DNA of 64,000 nt from JADJEK01 sp052034255 (GTDB lineage Bacteria; Planctomycetota; B15-G4; JADJEK01): assembly GCA_052034255.1 (NCBI GenBank), contig JBPOIU010000006.1:1-64000 (forward strand), in the 5' to 3' direction. Position numbers and translations under genes: made by a program. Shown here one piece after another: positions 15,940-26,449 of this stretch. Within the stretch, counting starts at the first letter, position 1. The number at the start of each line of letters is the position of its first letter. The notes under the pieces are model-generated. The model searched no databases. It saw only the letters and a program-made list of their open reading frames with translations, and had not been told where the DNA came from.

Positions 15940-18006
15940 TCAACGCTCTTCCCGCTCGGCTTCCTCGGATTCCGTCGCGTCCGCACTGCCGGCACCACCC
16001 CGCCCGCCGCCTCCGATGTAGCCATTGCCGGCCGCATCGTCCCTGAGGTCCGGGCTCAACTGGTCCCCCGTCAGGACCTTGGGCAGAGTCTTCGGCGGCT
16101 TGACCGAGCTGCGGAAGCGCTCCAAGTGCCGGCGCAGCAGTGCCGTGCGCTCCGGCCGTTCGTACGCGAGGTTCCGGGTCTCTCCGGGATCGTCGCGCAA
16201 GTCGTAGAGCTCGACGTCGAGCTCGTAGTCCTGCAACCGCGACAACGCGAGTTCGAAGCGTTTGCCGGGGCGCAGCACCGTGCCCAGCGCGCAGAGCGCG
16301 AGCGGCGAGCGGCGCGTCTTGTTGTCGACCAGCTTGTCCGCGTCGGTGCGGATCGCGAACGCCAGTCGCTGCATGTGGTAACCCGACGACAGCATCGTCC
16401 AGCGATCGTTCGACGTCGGCGCACCCGGCTCGAGCAACGCGTGGAACGACGGCTCCTGCGCGTTCACCGTCGAGCGCTCGACCCCGACGAGATCCAGCAT
16501 CGTCGGCATCAGTCCGACGAGGGAGACGACTTCGCTCCGCCGCGCACCCGGTGTCACTCCGGGCGTGCGCACGATCAACGGCACGTGGACCTGACCCTCG
16601 TACGTCGTGATGCCGTGGTTGAACCACGCGTGATGTTCGAGCATCGACTCGCCATGGTCCGCGACCACGACGATCGCCGTGTCCTCACCAGCGCCCAGCG
16701 CATCGAGAGCGTCGATGAACTCGCCGACGATGCGGTCGGCGTGGCGGATCTCGGCGTCGTAGCGCGCGATGTAACCCTTGCCGTTGCCGCCTTCCTGGTT
16801 CAACCACACGTGCTTCACGATGCCATCGAGATACGAGACCGAGTTCATCGGCAGCGCGGTTTCCGGCGCGGATGCGTACTGCGCGTCGGAACGGAACGGC
16901 TTCAGGTCGTCGGGTCGCGGCGTGTACGGCGAATGCGGCTCGACGATGTGGACGTAGGCGAAGTGCCGCCGCCCATCCCGCCGAAGTTCGCGGATGCGCT
17001 CCAGCGCGGCCAACGTGACCAATTTGCCGTCGGCGCCGTCTTCGCTGCGATTCGCCTTGGGGACGAACTGCAACGTGTCGAAGCCTTGGTCGAAGTCGAA
17101 GTCCTTCGTGATCATCGCGTTCGCGGACCAGCCGACGTTGACGAAGCCCGCGTCACGCGTGCACTCGGCCAGGGTCTTCAGCTCCGGCAGGAGTCGGGTC
17201 ATCGTCTTGACGACGCCCGTCGAACGCGGGAACAGGCCCGTGAACAGCGACGCCACCGCAGGTGTCGTCTGCGGCTTCGGGCTCATGCATTGCTCGAACA
17301 GCACGCCGGTCTTCGCGAATGCGTCGAGGCGTGGCGACGTCTCGCGGGCGTAGCCGTAGCACGACAGGTGATCGGCACGCAGCGTGTCGATCAGCACGAC
17401 CACCAAGTTCTTCGCCGCCGGCAGCTCCGCGCGCGGAGTCGCCACCAGCGCGGGCAGGCTCGCGTCGGCGTCGCCGTCCTGCGGCGCGTCCACGCGGGCG
17501 ACGTAGACGGCCCCCACCGCGGCGAGCACGGTCGCGATCAACACGCTCCACGCGGTCGCGTCGTGCTGCAAGCGCGCGCGCGCCGGCGGACGCAACCACA
17601 TCCACAGCGCCACCAGCACTCCGAGTGCGAGCGCCGTCGCTGCGTACCAGGTGAGTTCCGGTCCCCGCACGTCCTCGAGCTTGCGCAACGCCTCGACGCC
17701 GAGAGCGAAGCCCGGCAGTGCCGGAGCCAGGACGCGCACGAGGCGCTCCGCCACCAGATCGAGCATCGCGCAGAACAGGCCGCACACGAACGCCGTCGCG
17801 CCCGCGGCCAGAACGACGCCGATCAAGTAGCGCGTGAACGTCGCGTCCGGCAGCGCCCGCGTCGCCGCGTTGTCGATGCGCATGCTGAGGACGGCTTCGA
17901 GCGCGTGCAGCGCGAACGCGACGGGCAGCGCGCGCGTCACGCACGTCCCCACGCGCAGCACGACATGGATCGATCGGCTTCGCGCCAGCGCGTCCTGTTC
18001 CGTCAC
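15940..18006 (-). CDS. Membrane-anchored sulfatase-superfamily protein
   Basis: 688 residues from a GTG at 18006, selected because GGAGG lies 6 bases upstream; an in-frame GTG at 18036 has no such site. Several hydrophobic segments occupy residues 20-180, then an alkaline-phosphatase-superfamily domain starts at KNLVVVLIDTLRADHLSCYGY (first metal Asp), continues through PKPQTTPAVASLFTGLFPRS, HIVEPHSPY and VVVADHGESMLEHH (metal Asp-His). At the position of the formylglycine Cys/Ser there is Thr (TTPAVAS), as in phosphotransfer-type members, so classical sulfatase activity is doubtful. The C-terminus is an acidic and Gly-rich tail. Probably an exported phospho- or sulfo-ester hydrolase or transferase. 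Divergent from the glycosyltransferase gene. Confidence 0.85.
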   Translation of the reverse strand: MTEQDALARSRSIHVVLRVGTCVTRALPVAFALHALEAVLSMRIDNAATRALPDATFTRYLIGVVLAAGATAFVCGLFCAMLDLVAERLVRVLAPALPGFALGVEALRKLEDVRGPELTWYAATALALGVLVALWMWLRPPARARLQHDATAWSVLIATVLAAVGAVYVARVDAPQDGDADASLPALVATPRAELPAAKNLVVVLIDTLRADHLSCYGYARETSPRLDAFAKTGVLFEQCMSPKPQTTPAVASLFTGLFPRSTGVVKTMTRLLPELKTLAECTRDAGFVNVGWSANAMITKDFDFDQGFDTLQFVPKANRSEDGADGKLVTLAALERIRELRRDGRRHFAYVHIVEPHSPYTPRPDDLKPFRSDAQYASAPETALPMNSVSYLDGIVKHVWLNQEGGNGKGYIARYDAEIRHADRIVGEFIDALDALGAGEDTAIVVVADHGESMLEHHAWFNHGITTYEGQVHVPLIVRTPGVTPGARRSEVVSLVGLMPTMLDLVGVERSTVNAQEPSFHALLEPGAPTSNDRWTMLSSGYHMQRLAFAIRTDADKLVDNKTRRSPLALCALGTVLRPGKRFELALSRLQDYELDVELYDLRDDPGETRNLAYERPERTALLRRHLERFRSSVKPPKTLPKVLTGDQLSPDLRDDAAGNGYIGGGGRGGAGSADATESEEAEREER

Positions 18007-18074
18007 GAGCCACCTCCGCCGGGAGTCGAGCCGCACACGTTAGCAGCTGGAGCGGCGGTCGGTATGGTGCGCGT

Positions 18075-19199
18075 ATGAGCGCGCTCCGCATCCTGCATGT
18101 GTTGTCGCACGGCGAAGTCACGCGAGGCGGCGCCTTCCAGGCGCTGTGGCTCGCGCGCGCCCAGCACGCGGCCGGTCATGCCGTGCGCGTCGTCTTCAAC
18201 GGTGACCCTCACGCGCCGCCGCATCCCACGTTTGCGCCGTTCGCGAGCTCCGGCCTGGCTCTCGAACCGTTCGCGATGGCGTCCACCCGCGAGGCTCTGC
18301 GCTTCCGGCGCTTCCTGCGCACCGTCACGCCCGACGTCGTCCACGTCCATCGCGACACGGCGCTGCTGTTCGTCTGGTTCTCGTCGTTCGGAATCCGCAT
18401 GCCGGCGCTGATCGCGCAGCGCGGCACGACGCACGCGTTCACCAGCCCACTGGTGCGCCGCGTCCATCGTTCGCCGCGCGTGCATCGGATCATCGCGGTC
18501 GCGAACGCCGTGAAGGACGCGCTGGTCGGCTTCGGTGTCGACGCGCGCAAGGTCGACGTCGTCTACGGCTCGTTCGACGTCGATCGCTTCGAGCCGGCGG
18601 CCGGCGATCGCGCGCGGGTCCGGGCGGAACTCGGACTCGACGAAGCGACGCCGTTGGTCGTCCAAGTCGGACATCTGAATCGCAAGAAGGCGCCCAGGAC
18701 GTTCGTGAGGACGATCGGCGCGCTCACGCGACTGCATGGGAGCGCCGTCGGCGCATTGGTCGGCAAGGGCAAGCTGCGCGGCCGCTGTGAAGAGCTGGCT
18801 GCGGAGCTGAAGCTCGGCGATCGCTTGCGGCTGCTCGGCTTCCGGCGCGACGTCCAGGACATCTACGCGGCAGCCGACGTCGTCGTGAATTCGTCGACCG
18901 ACTCCGAAGGTCTCACCGGCGTGCTGCGCGAGGCGCTGGCGATGGAACGTCCTGTCGTCGCCACGGCGGTCGACGGCAACCCGGAGCTGGTGCAAGACGG
19001 CTTGACCGGATTGCTCGTGCCGCCGCGCGATCCCGACGCGATGGCGGCGGCGATCGCTCGGCTGCTCGACGACCGCGACCGCGCGGCCGCGATGGCCAAA
19101 GCCGGCCGCGCACTCGTGCTGTCGCTGATGCACCCCGACGTCCGCGTCGCGCGCACGGAAGCTGTCTACCGAGCGGTATTGGCCGAACGCGCGCGCTGA
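18075..19199 (+). CDS. Family 4-type glycosyltransferase
   Basis: 374 residues. The N-terminal half starts ILHVLSHGEVTRGGAFQALW, with the Gly-rich loop of GT-B glycosyltransferases. The C-terminal half has VVQVGHLNRKKAPRTFV, the LRLLGFRRDVQDIYAAADV segment and STDSEGLTGVLREALAMERPVVAT, the E-x7-E donor-binding motif of GT4 enzymes. Expected role: transfer of a sugar from a nucleotide donor to a cell-surface glycan or lipid. It is transcribed away from the sulfatase-like gene with 68 bases between them and converges on the EboE-like gene. Acceptor and donor unknown. Confidence 0.9.
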   Translation: MSALRILHVLSHGEVTRGGAFQALWLARAQHAAGHAVRVVFNGDPHAPPHPTFAPFASSGLALEPFAMASTREALRFRRFLRTVTPDVVHVHRDTALLFVWFSSFGIRMPALIAQRGTTHAFTSPLVRRVHRSPRVHRIIAVANAVKDALVGFGVDARKVDVVYGSFDVDRFEPAAGDRARVRAELGLDEATPLVVQVGHLNRKKAPRTFVRTIGALTRLHGSAVGALVGKGKLRGRCEELAAELKLGDRLRLLGFRRDVQDIYAAADVVVNSSTDSEGLTGVLREALAMERPVVATAVDGNPELVQDGLTGLLVPPRDPDAMAAAIARLLDDRDRAAAMAKAGRALVLSLMHPDVRVARTEAVYRAVLAERAR

Positions 19200-19225
19200 T
19201 CACGAGCAGCGCTGCGCGCGGGCGA

Positions 19226-19247
19226 ACGCGCACGCGCGCGCGCGCGC
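19226..19247. repeat. Alternating purine-pyrimidine (CG) tract
   Basis: 22 bases of strict alternation, nearly all CG, in the 119-base spacer between two convergent genes. Such tracts can adopt Z-DNA under negative supercoiling. No T-rich terminator tail was seen beside it. Confidence 0.5.
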
Positions 19248-19318
19248 CGCGGCAAGGAACGTGTATCCACTGGTTCGAACCACGCGCCTTCAGATCGATC
19301 GGATTGATTCACGTTCTG

Positions 19319-20493
19319 TCAGCGCAAGGCGTTCGCGGTCCAGTGCAACTCCCGCTCGATCAACTTCGGCAGCGTGGTCGCTCCGAGTTCGTCGCGCTCG
19401 TCCTGCGGCACGACGTCGAACGTGTAGGTCTCGACCTCGAGCGTCACCGGCATCGACGCTTGCGCGACCGCGGACAACAACGCCTCGGCTTCTCTGCGGG
19501 TCGTCGTCAGGCCGCCACGCGGCGCCGCGAACACCGGCACGTGGAAATGCGAGCGCACGCGCAGGGCGTCGCGCGCGACGTCACCGGCGTCCCACGCGGC
19601 GAAGAACGCATCGAGATCCGCGAAGGCCCGCAGCGACCCATCGCGCGCGAACACGCATGTCTGGTGGAAGTAACGCGGCTCGACGAACCCGCGCAGCCGT
19701 TCGAGACCCGCGGCGTTGCCGCCCGGAGATTCGACCTCGAGCGCAGCCGTCACTTGGATCTTGCCGAGGGTCACGCCGCGCTCGGTCAGTCGGCGGAACG
19801 ATGCCGTGGCGTCGCGGCCGGCCACCGCTTCGTGACAAGCGTCGAGGCACACCCCGAGCACTGCGCGCAACGGGTCATCGCGATGCGGCAGCAAGCGCTC
19901 GATCCATTCGATGGCATCGTCGATCGTCTGCAGCACGCAGAACGGCTCGGGCTCGAGGGCGAGCACGATGCGGCGCCCGCTGATCCGTTCGAGGTCGAGC
20001 AACGCGTCGGCGGTCGCGCGCAGATGCGTCAGCGCGTCGGCGCGTGCGCTCGCGTCGAGAGTCGCCGCATGGCCGATCGGCACGGTCGAGATCGAGCCGA
20101 CGACGCCGAGCGGCAACAGCTCCGCGAGAACGTGCGCGCAGTCGAGCGTGTAGGCGACGCGCGCCGGATCGTTCCAAGCCGGAGCGAACACGCGTTCCTT
20201 GACCCGCGCGTCGTGGAATCCGCCGTACGGGAACGCGTTCAGAGTCAGCGCGAACAGGCCGTTGCGCGCGAGCGCTCGACGCAGCTCGGTCCGCGCTCGT
20301 GGGTCGTGTCGCAACTCCTGGGCGAGCGGCGCCGGCAGCCACATGCCCGCGCCCATCGGTCGCTCCGGCGTGAACGCGCGCGCGACCGGCCCCGTGATCG
20401 TGTCCAGTGCGTGCAGCAACGACTCGAGCGACTCCGTCGCGTGGACGTTCATGCAGTAGGTCAGGAGGTGCGCGCGGCCAGCGCTGTTTTCCG

Positions 20494-20497
<4 letters not shown>
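19319..20497 (-). CDS. EboE-like metabolite-traffic TIM-barrel protein
   Basis: 392 residues from the ATG at 20497. The N-terminus (HLLTYCMNVHATESLES) and the segment ALTLNAFPYGGFHDARVKE resemble EboE, a xylose-isomerase-like TIM-barrel member of the ebo cluster linked to movement of precursors to the periplasm in cyanobacteria and algae. Acidic and His residues expected of such barrels occur in ALEPEPFCVLQ, VCLDACHEAV and RSHFHVPVFA. No other ebo genes (EboA, B, C, D, F) were recognised in the window. The ATG overlaps the stop of the upstream YyaL-like gene by ATGA. Assignment is from recalled family motifs, so moderately sure. Confidence 0.72.
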
Positions 20498-22509
<2,012 letters not shown>

Positions 22510-22875
22510 CGGGCTTCGTGGTTGGATCTCGGCGGGACGGGCGGAACGGGCGCACGTCGCGCCGAACCCGCCTTGTAGCACGGACCCGCCCACGAGGCAG
22601 GGTCGAGCGTCGAGCTCGCGGCTCGCGTCCGGCGAGCGACTGCGCGAATTCGCACAGCTCTCCCGAGCGAGTTTTCGTTTGTGGTCGGAGCCCGGCTCGG
22701 CGAAACTGTCGAGTTCTCGCGGGTCACGCGAGATCTCATGCAACGAAGTCGTTCCAACGCCCTACGTCCTTCGGTCCGCACCGCCGGTGCGGTGTCGGAC
22801 GTTTCCGCACGTGCATCGCAGCTGCACGCGGCGAGGGTGCGGGACTGAGCCGGTCGCTCCGAGGAGATCCACACC
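22510..22875. other. Intergenic region between divergent genes, with hairpin
   Basis: 366 bases without a credible gene between the YyaL-like gene (minus) and the plus-strand gene at 22876. It must hold promoters for both. One structure stands out: arms CCGCACC (22776-22782) and GGTGCGG (22786-22792) enclosed by CGTCC (22765-22769) and GGACG (22797-22801). It would lie in the 5' leader of the plus-strand gene. No convincing -35/-10 pair was found by eye. Confidence 0.4.
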
Positions 22876-24108
22876 ATGGCGAAGCCTCTGCTCTCCATTT
22901 ACTTCCACGGCTACGAGACCGACGGACCGATCCTGCGGTCCGCGCGCAAGGCGGTCGACAAGGGTGCCGCCGAGAGCTCGCCCGCCCGCCGCTCGCTACC
23001 GGCCGTGCTCCGCCTGGCGAACAGTCTGGGATCTCCGGTCTACGTGAGTCTGACCAACGAGCGCTTGCTGCGCGCACTGACCGACCCCGCCGAGAAGAAG
23101 GCACTGACCGACGGCCTGTCGCGCGGCAAGTTGCTGCCGGTGCCGACGTCCGGACTGGGTTGCGAACAGAAGCTGCTGTCGCTGGTCGAGATCTCCGACG
23201 ACGTCCGCATGAACGTCGACCTGTGGAAGCTCGCGTTCATCACGCCGCCGTTCGCTCCGATTCCGCGCACTGAGGCCCGCACCACCCATTGGAGCTCCGA
23301 CCCGGCGGCGGCGCTCGCGCGCGAAGCGGGCACGTTCCGCGGTGAGACGGCGGTGCTCGGCGTCAGCTTGGTCGGCATCGAGAGCGGCGCCGATCCCGAA
23401 GCCGCGATCGCGCGACTCGGCGACCACCTGAAGACCCGCAACGACGTCAAGCTCGCGCAGCCGTCGCAAGGCCGCATGGGCGCCGTCGACAAGTTCGTCA
23501 CGGAGATCCTGACGCACGGCGCACGCGTTCCGACGTTCGGCGGGGACACGGCTCCGGCGTTCGACCTGAAGGCCGAGGGTTATCCGCTCGACCTGATGCG
23601 CACGGTCGCGGCCGACGCACTCGCCGCCCGCAGCCTCGCACCGCACGGGCGTACGCTGATCGACGCGCAGTACGCCGCCGACGCGATCGATCCGATCGTC
23701 GGTCGCGGACTGTGGCTGCGCCGGCTCTACCGCGCGGCGTATCCGGACGGGACGTCGAAGAGCGAGCGCCTGCGTCAGCAGTTGACCGGTGCGATCGCGC
23801 TGACCGCGTCGTTGCTGCACGACACCAAGGCGGGCGAAGGCACGATCGGGCTCGAGTTGTTCGACGGACTCGCGCACGCGCACGAGCGCGTCGCGAAGGT
23901 GCTCGGCGAAGGTGTGCCGGCGGAAGCGGCCAAGGCGCTCGAGCGCGCCGCCGAGTTCGCGAAGAAGCCGACGGGCCGCGATCGCCTGCCGCGTGCGGAA
24001 GCCGTTGCCCGGACTCACTCGCTGAACACCGAATTGGTGAAGGCGTTCGACCGCACCCTGGGCCACAGCGGCGCCAAGGCTCAAAAGGGCGTCGCCGCCT
24101 CCGTCTGA
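22876..24108 (+). CDS. Uncharacterised protein
   Basis: 410 residues, with GAGGAG spaced 9 bases before the ATG. No domain is recognised. The N-terminus LLSIYFHGYETDGPI and a following stretch (VSLTNERLLRALTDPAEKKA, then GLSRGKLLPVPTS) faintly recall the helical N-terminal half of polysaccharide-processing GH57-type barrels, but key catalytic signatures were not found. There is no signal peptide; composition is soluble and alpha-helical, with Lys/Ala-rich helices at the C-terminus. The GH3 glycosidase gene starts 22 bases downstream with its own strong ribosome site, so the two probably form an operon and the protein may act on the same glycan. Confidence 0.6.
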   Translation: MAKPLLSIYFHGYETDGPILRSARKAVDKGAAESSPARRSLPAVLRLANSLGSPVYVSLTNERLLRALTDPAEKKALTDGLSRGKLLPVPTSGLGCEQKLLSLVEISDDVRMNVDLWKLAFITPPFAPIPRTEARTTHWSSDPAAALAREAGTFRGETAVLGVSLVGIESGADPEAAIARLGDHLKTRNDVKLAQPSQGRMGAVDKFVTEILTHGARVPTFGGDTAPAFDLKAEGYPLDLMRTVAADALAARSLAPHGRTLIDAQYAADAIDPIVGRGLWLRRLYRAAYPDGTSKSERLRQQLTGAIALTASLLHDTKAGEGTIGLELFDGLAHAHERVAKVLGEGVPAEAAKALERAAEFAKKPTGRDRLPRAEAVARTHSLNTELVKAFDRTLGHSGAKAQKGVAASV

Positions 24109-24130
24109 CCAAGAGCACGGGAGGGCGCAC

Positions 24131-25642
24131 ATGGCTGTCGCTCCGGAATTGAGAGCGGCGATCGGCGTGGTGACGTGTCCGCGCTGGCCTCTCGGTCGCG
24201 ACGGACTCGATCTCGGAGACGGCGGCCCGCTGCTGCAGCCGGGCGGCTACTGCGTGTTCCGCGCGACGCTGCCCGGCGCGTTGGACGGACTGCGCGAATT
24301 GAGGCTCCGGCGCGCTGAACCGGGCTGGCCCTACGTCTGCTCCGACTTCGAGCGCGGCGGCGGTCAGCAGATCGACGGCCTGACGCGACTCCCGCCCGCG
24401 CTCGCTCTGGGCGCCGCGAACGACGAGGCGTTGGCGTTCGACGCCGGACGCATCACTGGTCTCGAGGCCCTCGCGGCAGGGATCCAGTTCGTGTTCGCGC
24501 CAGTCCTCGACGTCGCCAACGAACCGCGCAATCCGATCGTCGCGACCCGCGCGTTCGGGGCGGATCCGCGACAGGTCGGACGCCTCGCGGCCGCGTGGAT
24601 TCGCGGCTGCCAATCGACCGGCGCGGTGTCGACCGGCAAGCACTACCCCGGGCACGGCGCCACCACCGAGGACTCGCACCTCGAGCTGCCGGTCCTGCGC
24701 CGCAGCGTCGCGGAGCTCGAAGCGTTCGAGGAGATCCCGTTCGTCACGGCGATCGCCGCCGGCGTCGGCGCGATGATGGTCGGCCACCTCCACGTGCCGA
24801 GCGTCGAGCCCGAACGCGACGTGCCTGCGACCCTGTCGCGCGCGGTCATCCACGGTCGGCTGCGGACCCGCCTGGGATTCGAGGGACTCGTGTTCACGGA
24901 CGCACTCGACATGGGCGCAATCGCACGCCCGACCGGCGACGACCCGGCGGCCGAGCCCGCGGTGCGTTGTCTGGTGGCCGGTTCCGACGTGGCGTTGCTG
25001 CCCGACGACCCGCAGCGCGCGGCACGCAACATGCTGCATGCCGTCGAGCGCGGCATCTTGCCCCGGGAGCGTCTGCTCGAGGCTGCCGCGCGCGTGCGCG
25101 CGGCCGTCGCGCGGATTCCCGTGCGACAGCTGCCCGACCGTCAGGCGCAAGCCGAAGGCGAGCCGCTGGCCCTCCGGATCGCGCGCGCGAGCGTCACGCT
25201 CGGACCTGGCGCCACCGCAGGTAGCTTCGACGACTGGCGGAACGAGGACATCGAGTGCGCATGCATCGACGACGGCGACGCGGCGAATGCCTGGCCTCGG
25301 CTGCTCGAGCGCTTCGCGGCATGCGGCCTGCGCGTTCGACGCGTCGAACGCCCGAGCGGTCGCGGCCGCTGCTTGATCGCAGTGTTCTCCGATGTGCGCG
25401 CCTGGAAGGGCAGGGTTCTGCTCGGCGCCGATCAATCGGCCGAGCTCGAAGCGTGGCTGCGGACCGCCGGTACCCAGGCCGTGCTCGCCTCGATCGGTTG
25501 CCCGCAGGCGGCAGCTCCGTACGCTGCACGCGTACCGACGCTGTTCGTCTACGACTCGGACGACTCCTCGCTGACGGCGCTCGCCGAAGCGCTCTCCGGT
25601 CGCCTCGAGCCGCGCGGCAAACCAGTTTTCCTTCCAAGCTGA
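24131..25642 (+). CDS. Glycoside hydrolase family 3 (NagZ-like)
   Basis: 503 residues with GGGAGG six bases before the ATG. Residues 1-330 form a GH3 barrel: FAPVLDVANEPRNPIV near 120, the NagZ-type loop GKHYPGHGATTEDSH near 175 with the His-Asp general acid pair, and FTDALDMGAIA near 257 with the Asp nucleophile. NagZ removes N-acetylglucosamine from cell-wall muropeptides; the motif set fits beta-N-acetylhexosaminidases. A further 170-residue C-terminal domain follows, related to the second domain of longer GH3 enzymes but lacking recognisable catalytic residues. No signal peptide, so probably cytoplasmic. The next gene begins 14 bases after the stop. Confidence 0.88.
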   Translation: MAVAPELRAAIGVVTCPRWPLGRDGLDLGDGGPLLQPGGYCVFRATLPGALDGLRELRLRRAEPGWPYVCSDFERGGGQQIDGLTRLPPALALGAANDEALAFDAGRITGLEALAAGIQFVFAPVLDVANEPRNPIVATRAFGADPRQVGRLAAAWIRGCQSTGAVSTGKHYPGHGATTEDSHLELPVLRRSVAELEAFEEIPFVTAIAAGVGAMMVGHLHVPSVEPERDVPATLSRAVIHGRLRTRLGFEGLVFTDALDMGAIARPTGDDPAAEPAVRCLVAGSDVALLPDDPQRAARNMLHAVERGILPRERLLEAAARVRAAVARIPVRQLPDRQAQAEGEPLALRIARASVTLGPGATAGSFDDWRNEDIECACIDDGDAANAWPRLLERFAACGLRVRRVERPSGRGRCLIAVFSDVRAWKGRVLLGADQSAELEAWLRTAGTQAVLASIGCPQAAAPYAARVPTLFVYDSDDSSLTALAEALSGRLEPRGKPVFLPS

Positions 25643-25656
25643 ACTCGATCCACCCC

Positions 25657-26409
25657 ATGCGCACACTCGCTTCCGCCGTCGCCCCTCTGCTCCTCGCGCT
25701 CGTCGGCTGTGCGAATCAGGACCCACTGCGGGACACGCTCGACCGCGCGTTCGCCGCCCGTGCGCCCAGCGAGACCCTCGTCGGCTTCGGGGGCTGGGAA
25801 CGCGACGTCGAAGGCATGTGGCGCGGCATGCCGTTCCGGGCCCACGTCGTCTACGGCCGCCCGACGCTGCTGCGGCACGAGTTCGAGCCGTTCGGCCTCG
25901 GCCACGCCGAGATCACGGTGTCCGATGGCCAGCAGATCTTCCGCGAAGCGGGCGGCATGCGCGCGCGCATGCATCCCGAGGACGTGCAGATCTTCCGCGA
26001 CGCGATCTTCGACGAGGCGTTGCTGTTCCTCGCCGAACTGCGCGACCCCTCGTTCGCACGTGAACTGCTGGAACCCGACGCGGCCCACCCCGCCGCGAAT
26101 GGCGTGCGGCTCGCGGTCGCTCACGTCAACATGTCCGAGCGTGTGCTGACGTTCGATGCGACGACGTTCGACCTGCTGTCGATCGAGGGCAACACGTGGA
26201 CCGGTGTCGGCGAGAGCGGACGTGAGGCGTTGATCACCCGGTTCTTCGATCCGATCGACGTCGACGGCCTTCGCGTACCGAGCCGCTTCGAGACGATGGT
26301 CAACGGCATCGTCGTGATCGAAGGACGGTACCTGCGATGGCGCCCGCTCCGCGAGATCCCGACCGTCAGCACGGCGACGACCACGGCGCCCGACGAGCCG
26401 GGGCCATGA
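25657..26409 (+). CDS. Uncharacterised lipoprotein
   Basis: 250 residues from the ATG at 25657. Signal peptide ending LLALVGCANQ, a clear lipobox with Cys 19. The mature part has no recognised domain; it contains GMRARMHPEDVQIFRDAIFDE and ends with VVIEGRYLRWRPLREIP, compatible with a beta-rich outer-membrane or periplasmic carrier fold such as LolA-like proteins, but this is only an impression. No Shine-Dalgarno sequence is evident; the gene starts 14 bases after the GH3 stop and may rely on reinitiation. Confidence 0.75.
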   Translation: MRTLASAVAPLLLALVGCANQDPLRDTLDRAFAARAPSETLVGFGGWERDVEGMWRGMPFRAHVVYGRPTLLRHEFEPFGLGHAEITVSDGQQIFREAGGMRARMHPEDVQIFRDAIFDEALLFLAELRDPSFARELLEPDAAHPAANGVRLAVAHVNMSERVLTFDATTFDLLSIEGNTWTGVGESGREALITRFFDPIDVDGLRVPSRFETMVNGIVVIEGRYLRWRPLREIPTVSTATTTAPDEPGP

Positions 26410-26449
26410 TCCACACCCTGCGCCCCCCGATCGCTCGAGGTGAGATCCC

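Noticed and set aside
14887..18078. 1,063-codon plus-strand frame opposite lipA and the sulfatase-like gene
   Set aside because: Arg/His-rich composition typical of GC-rich antisense frames and no recognisable domain.
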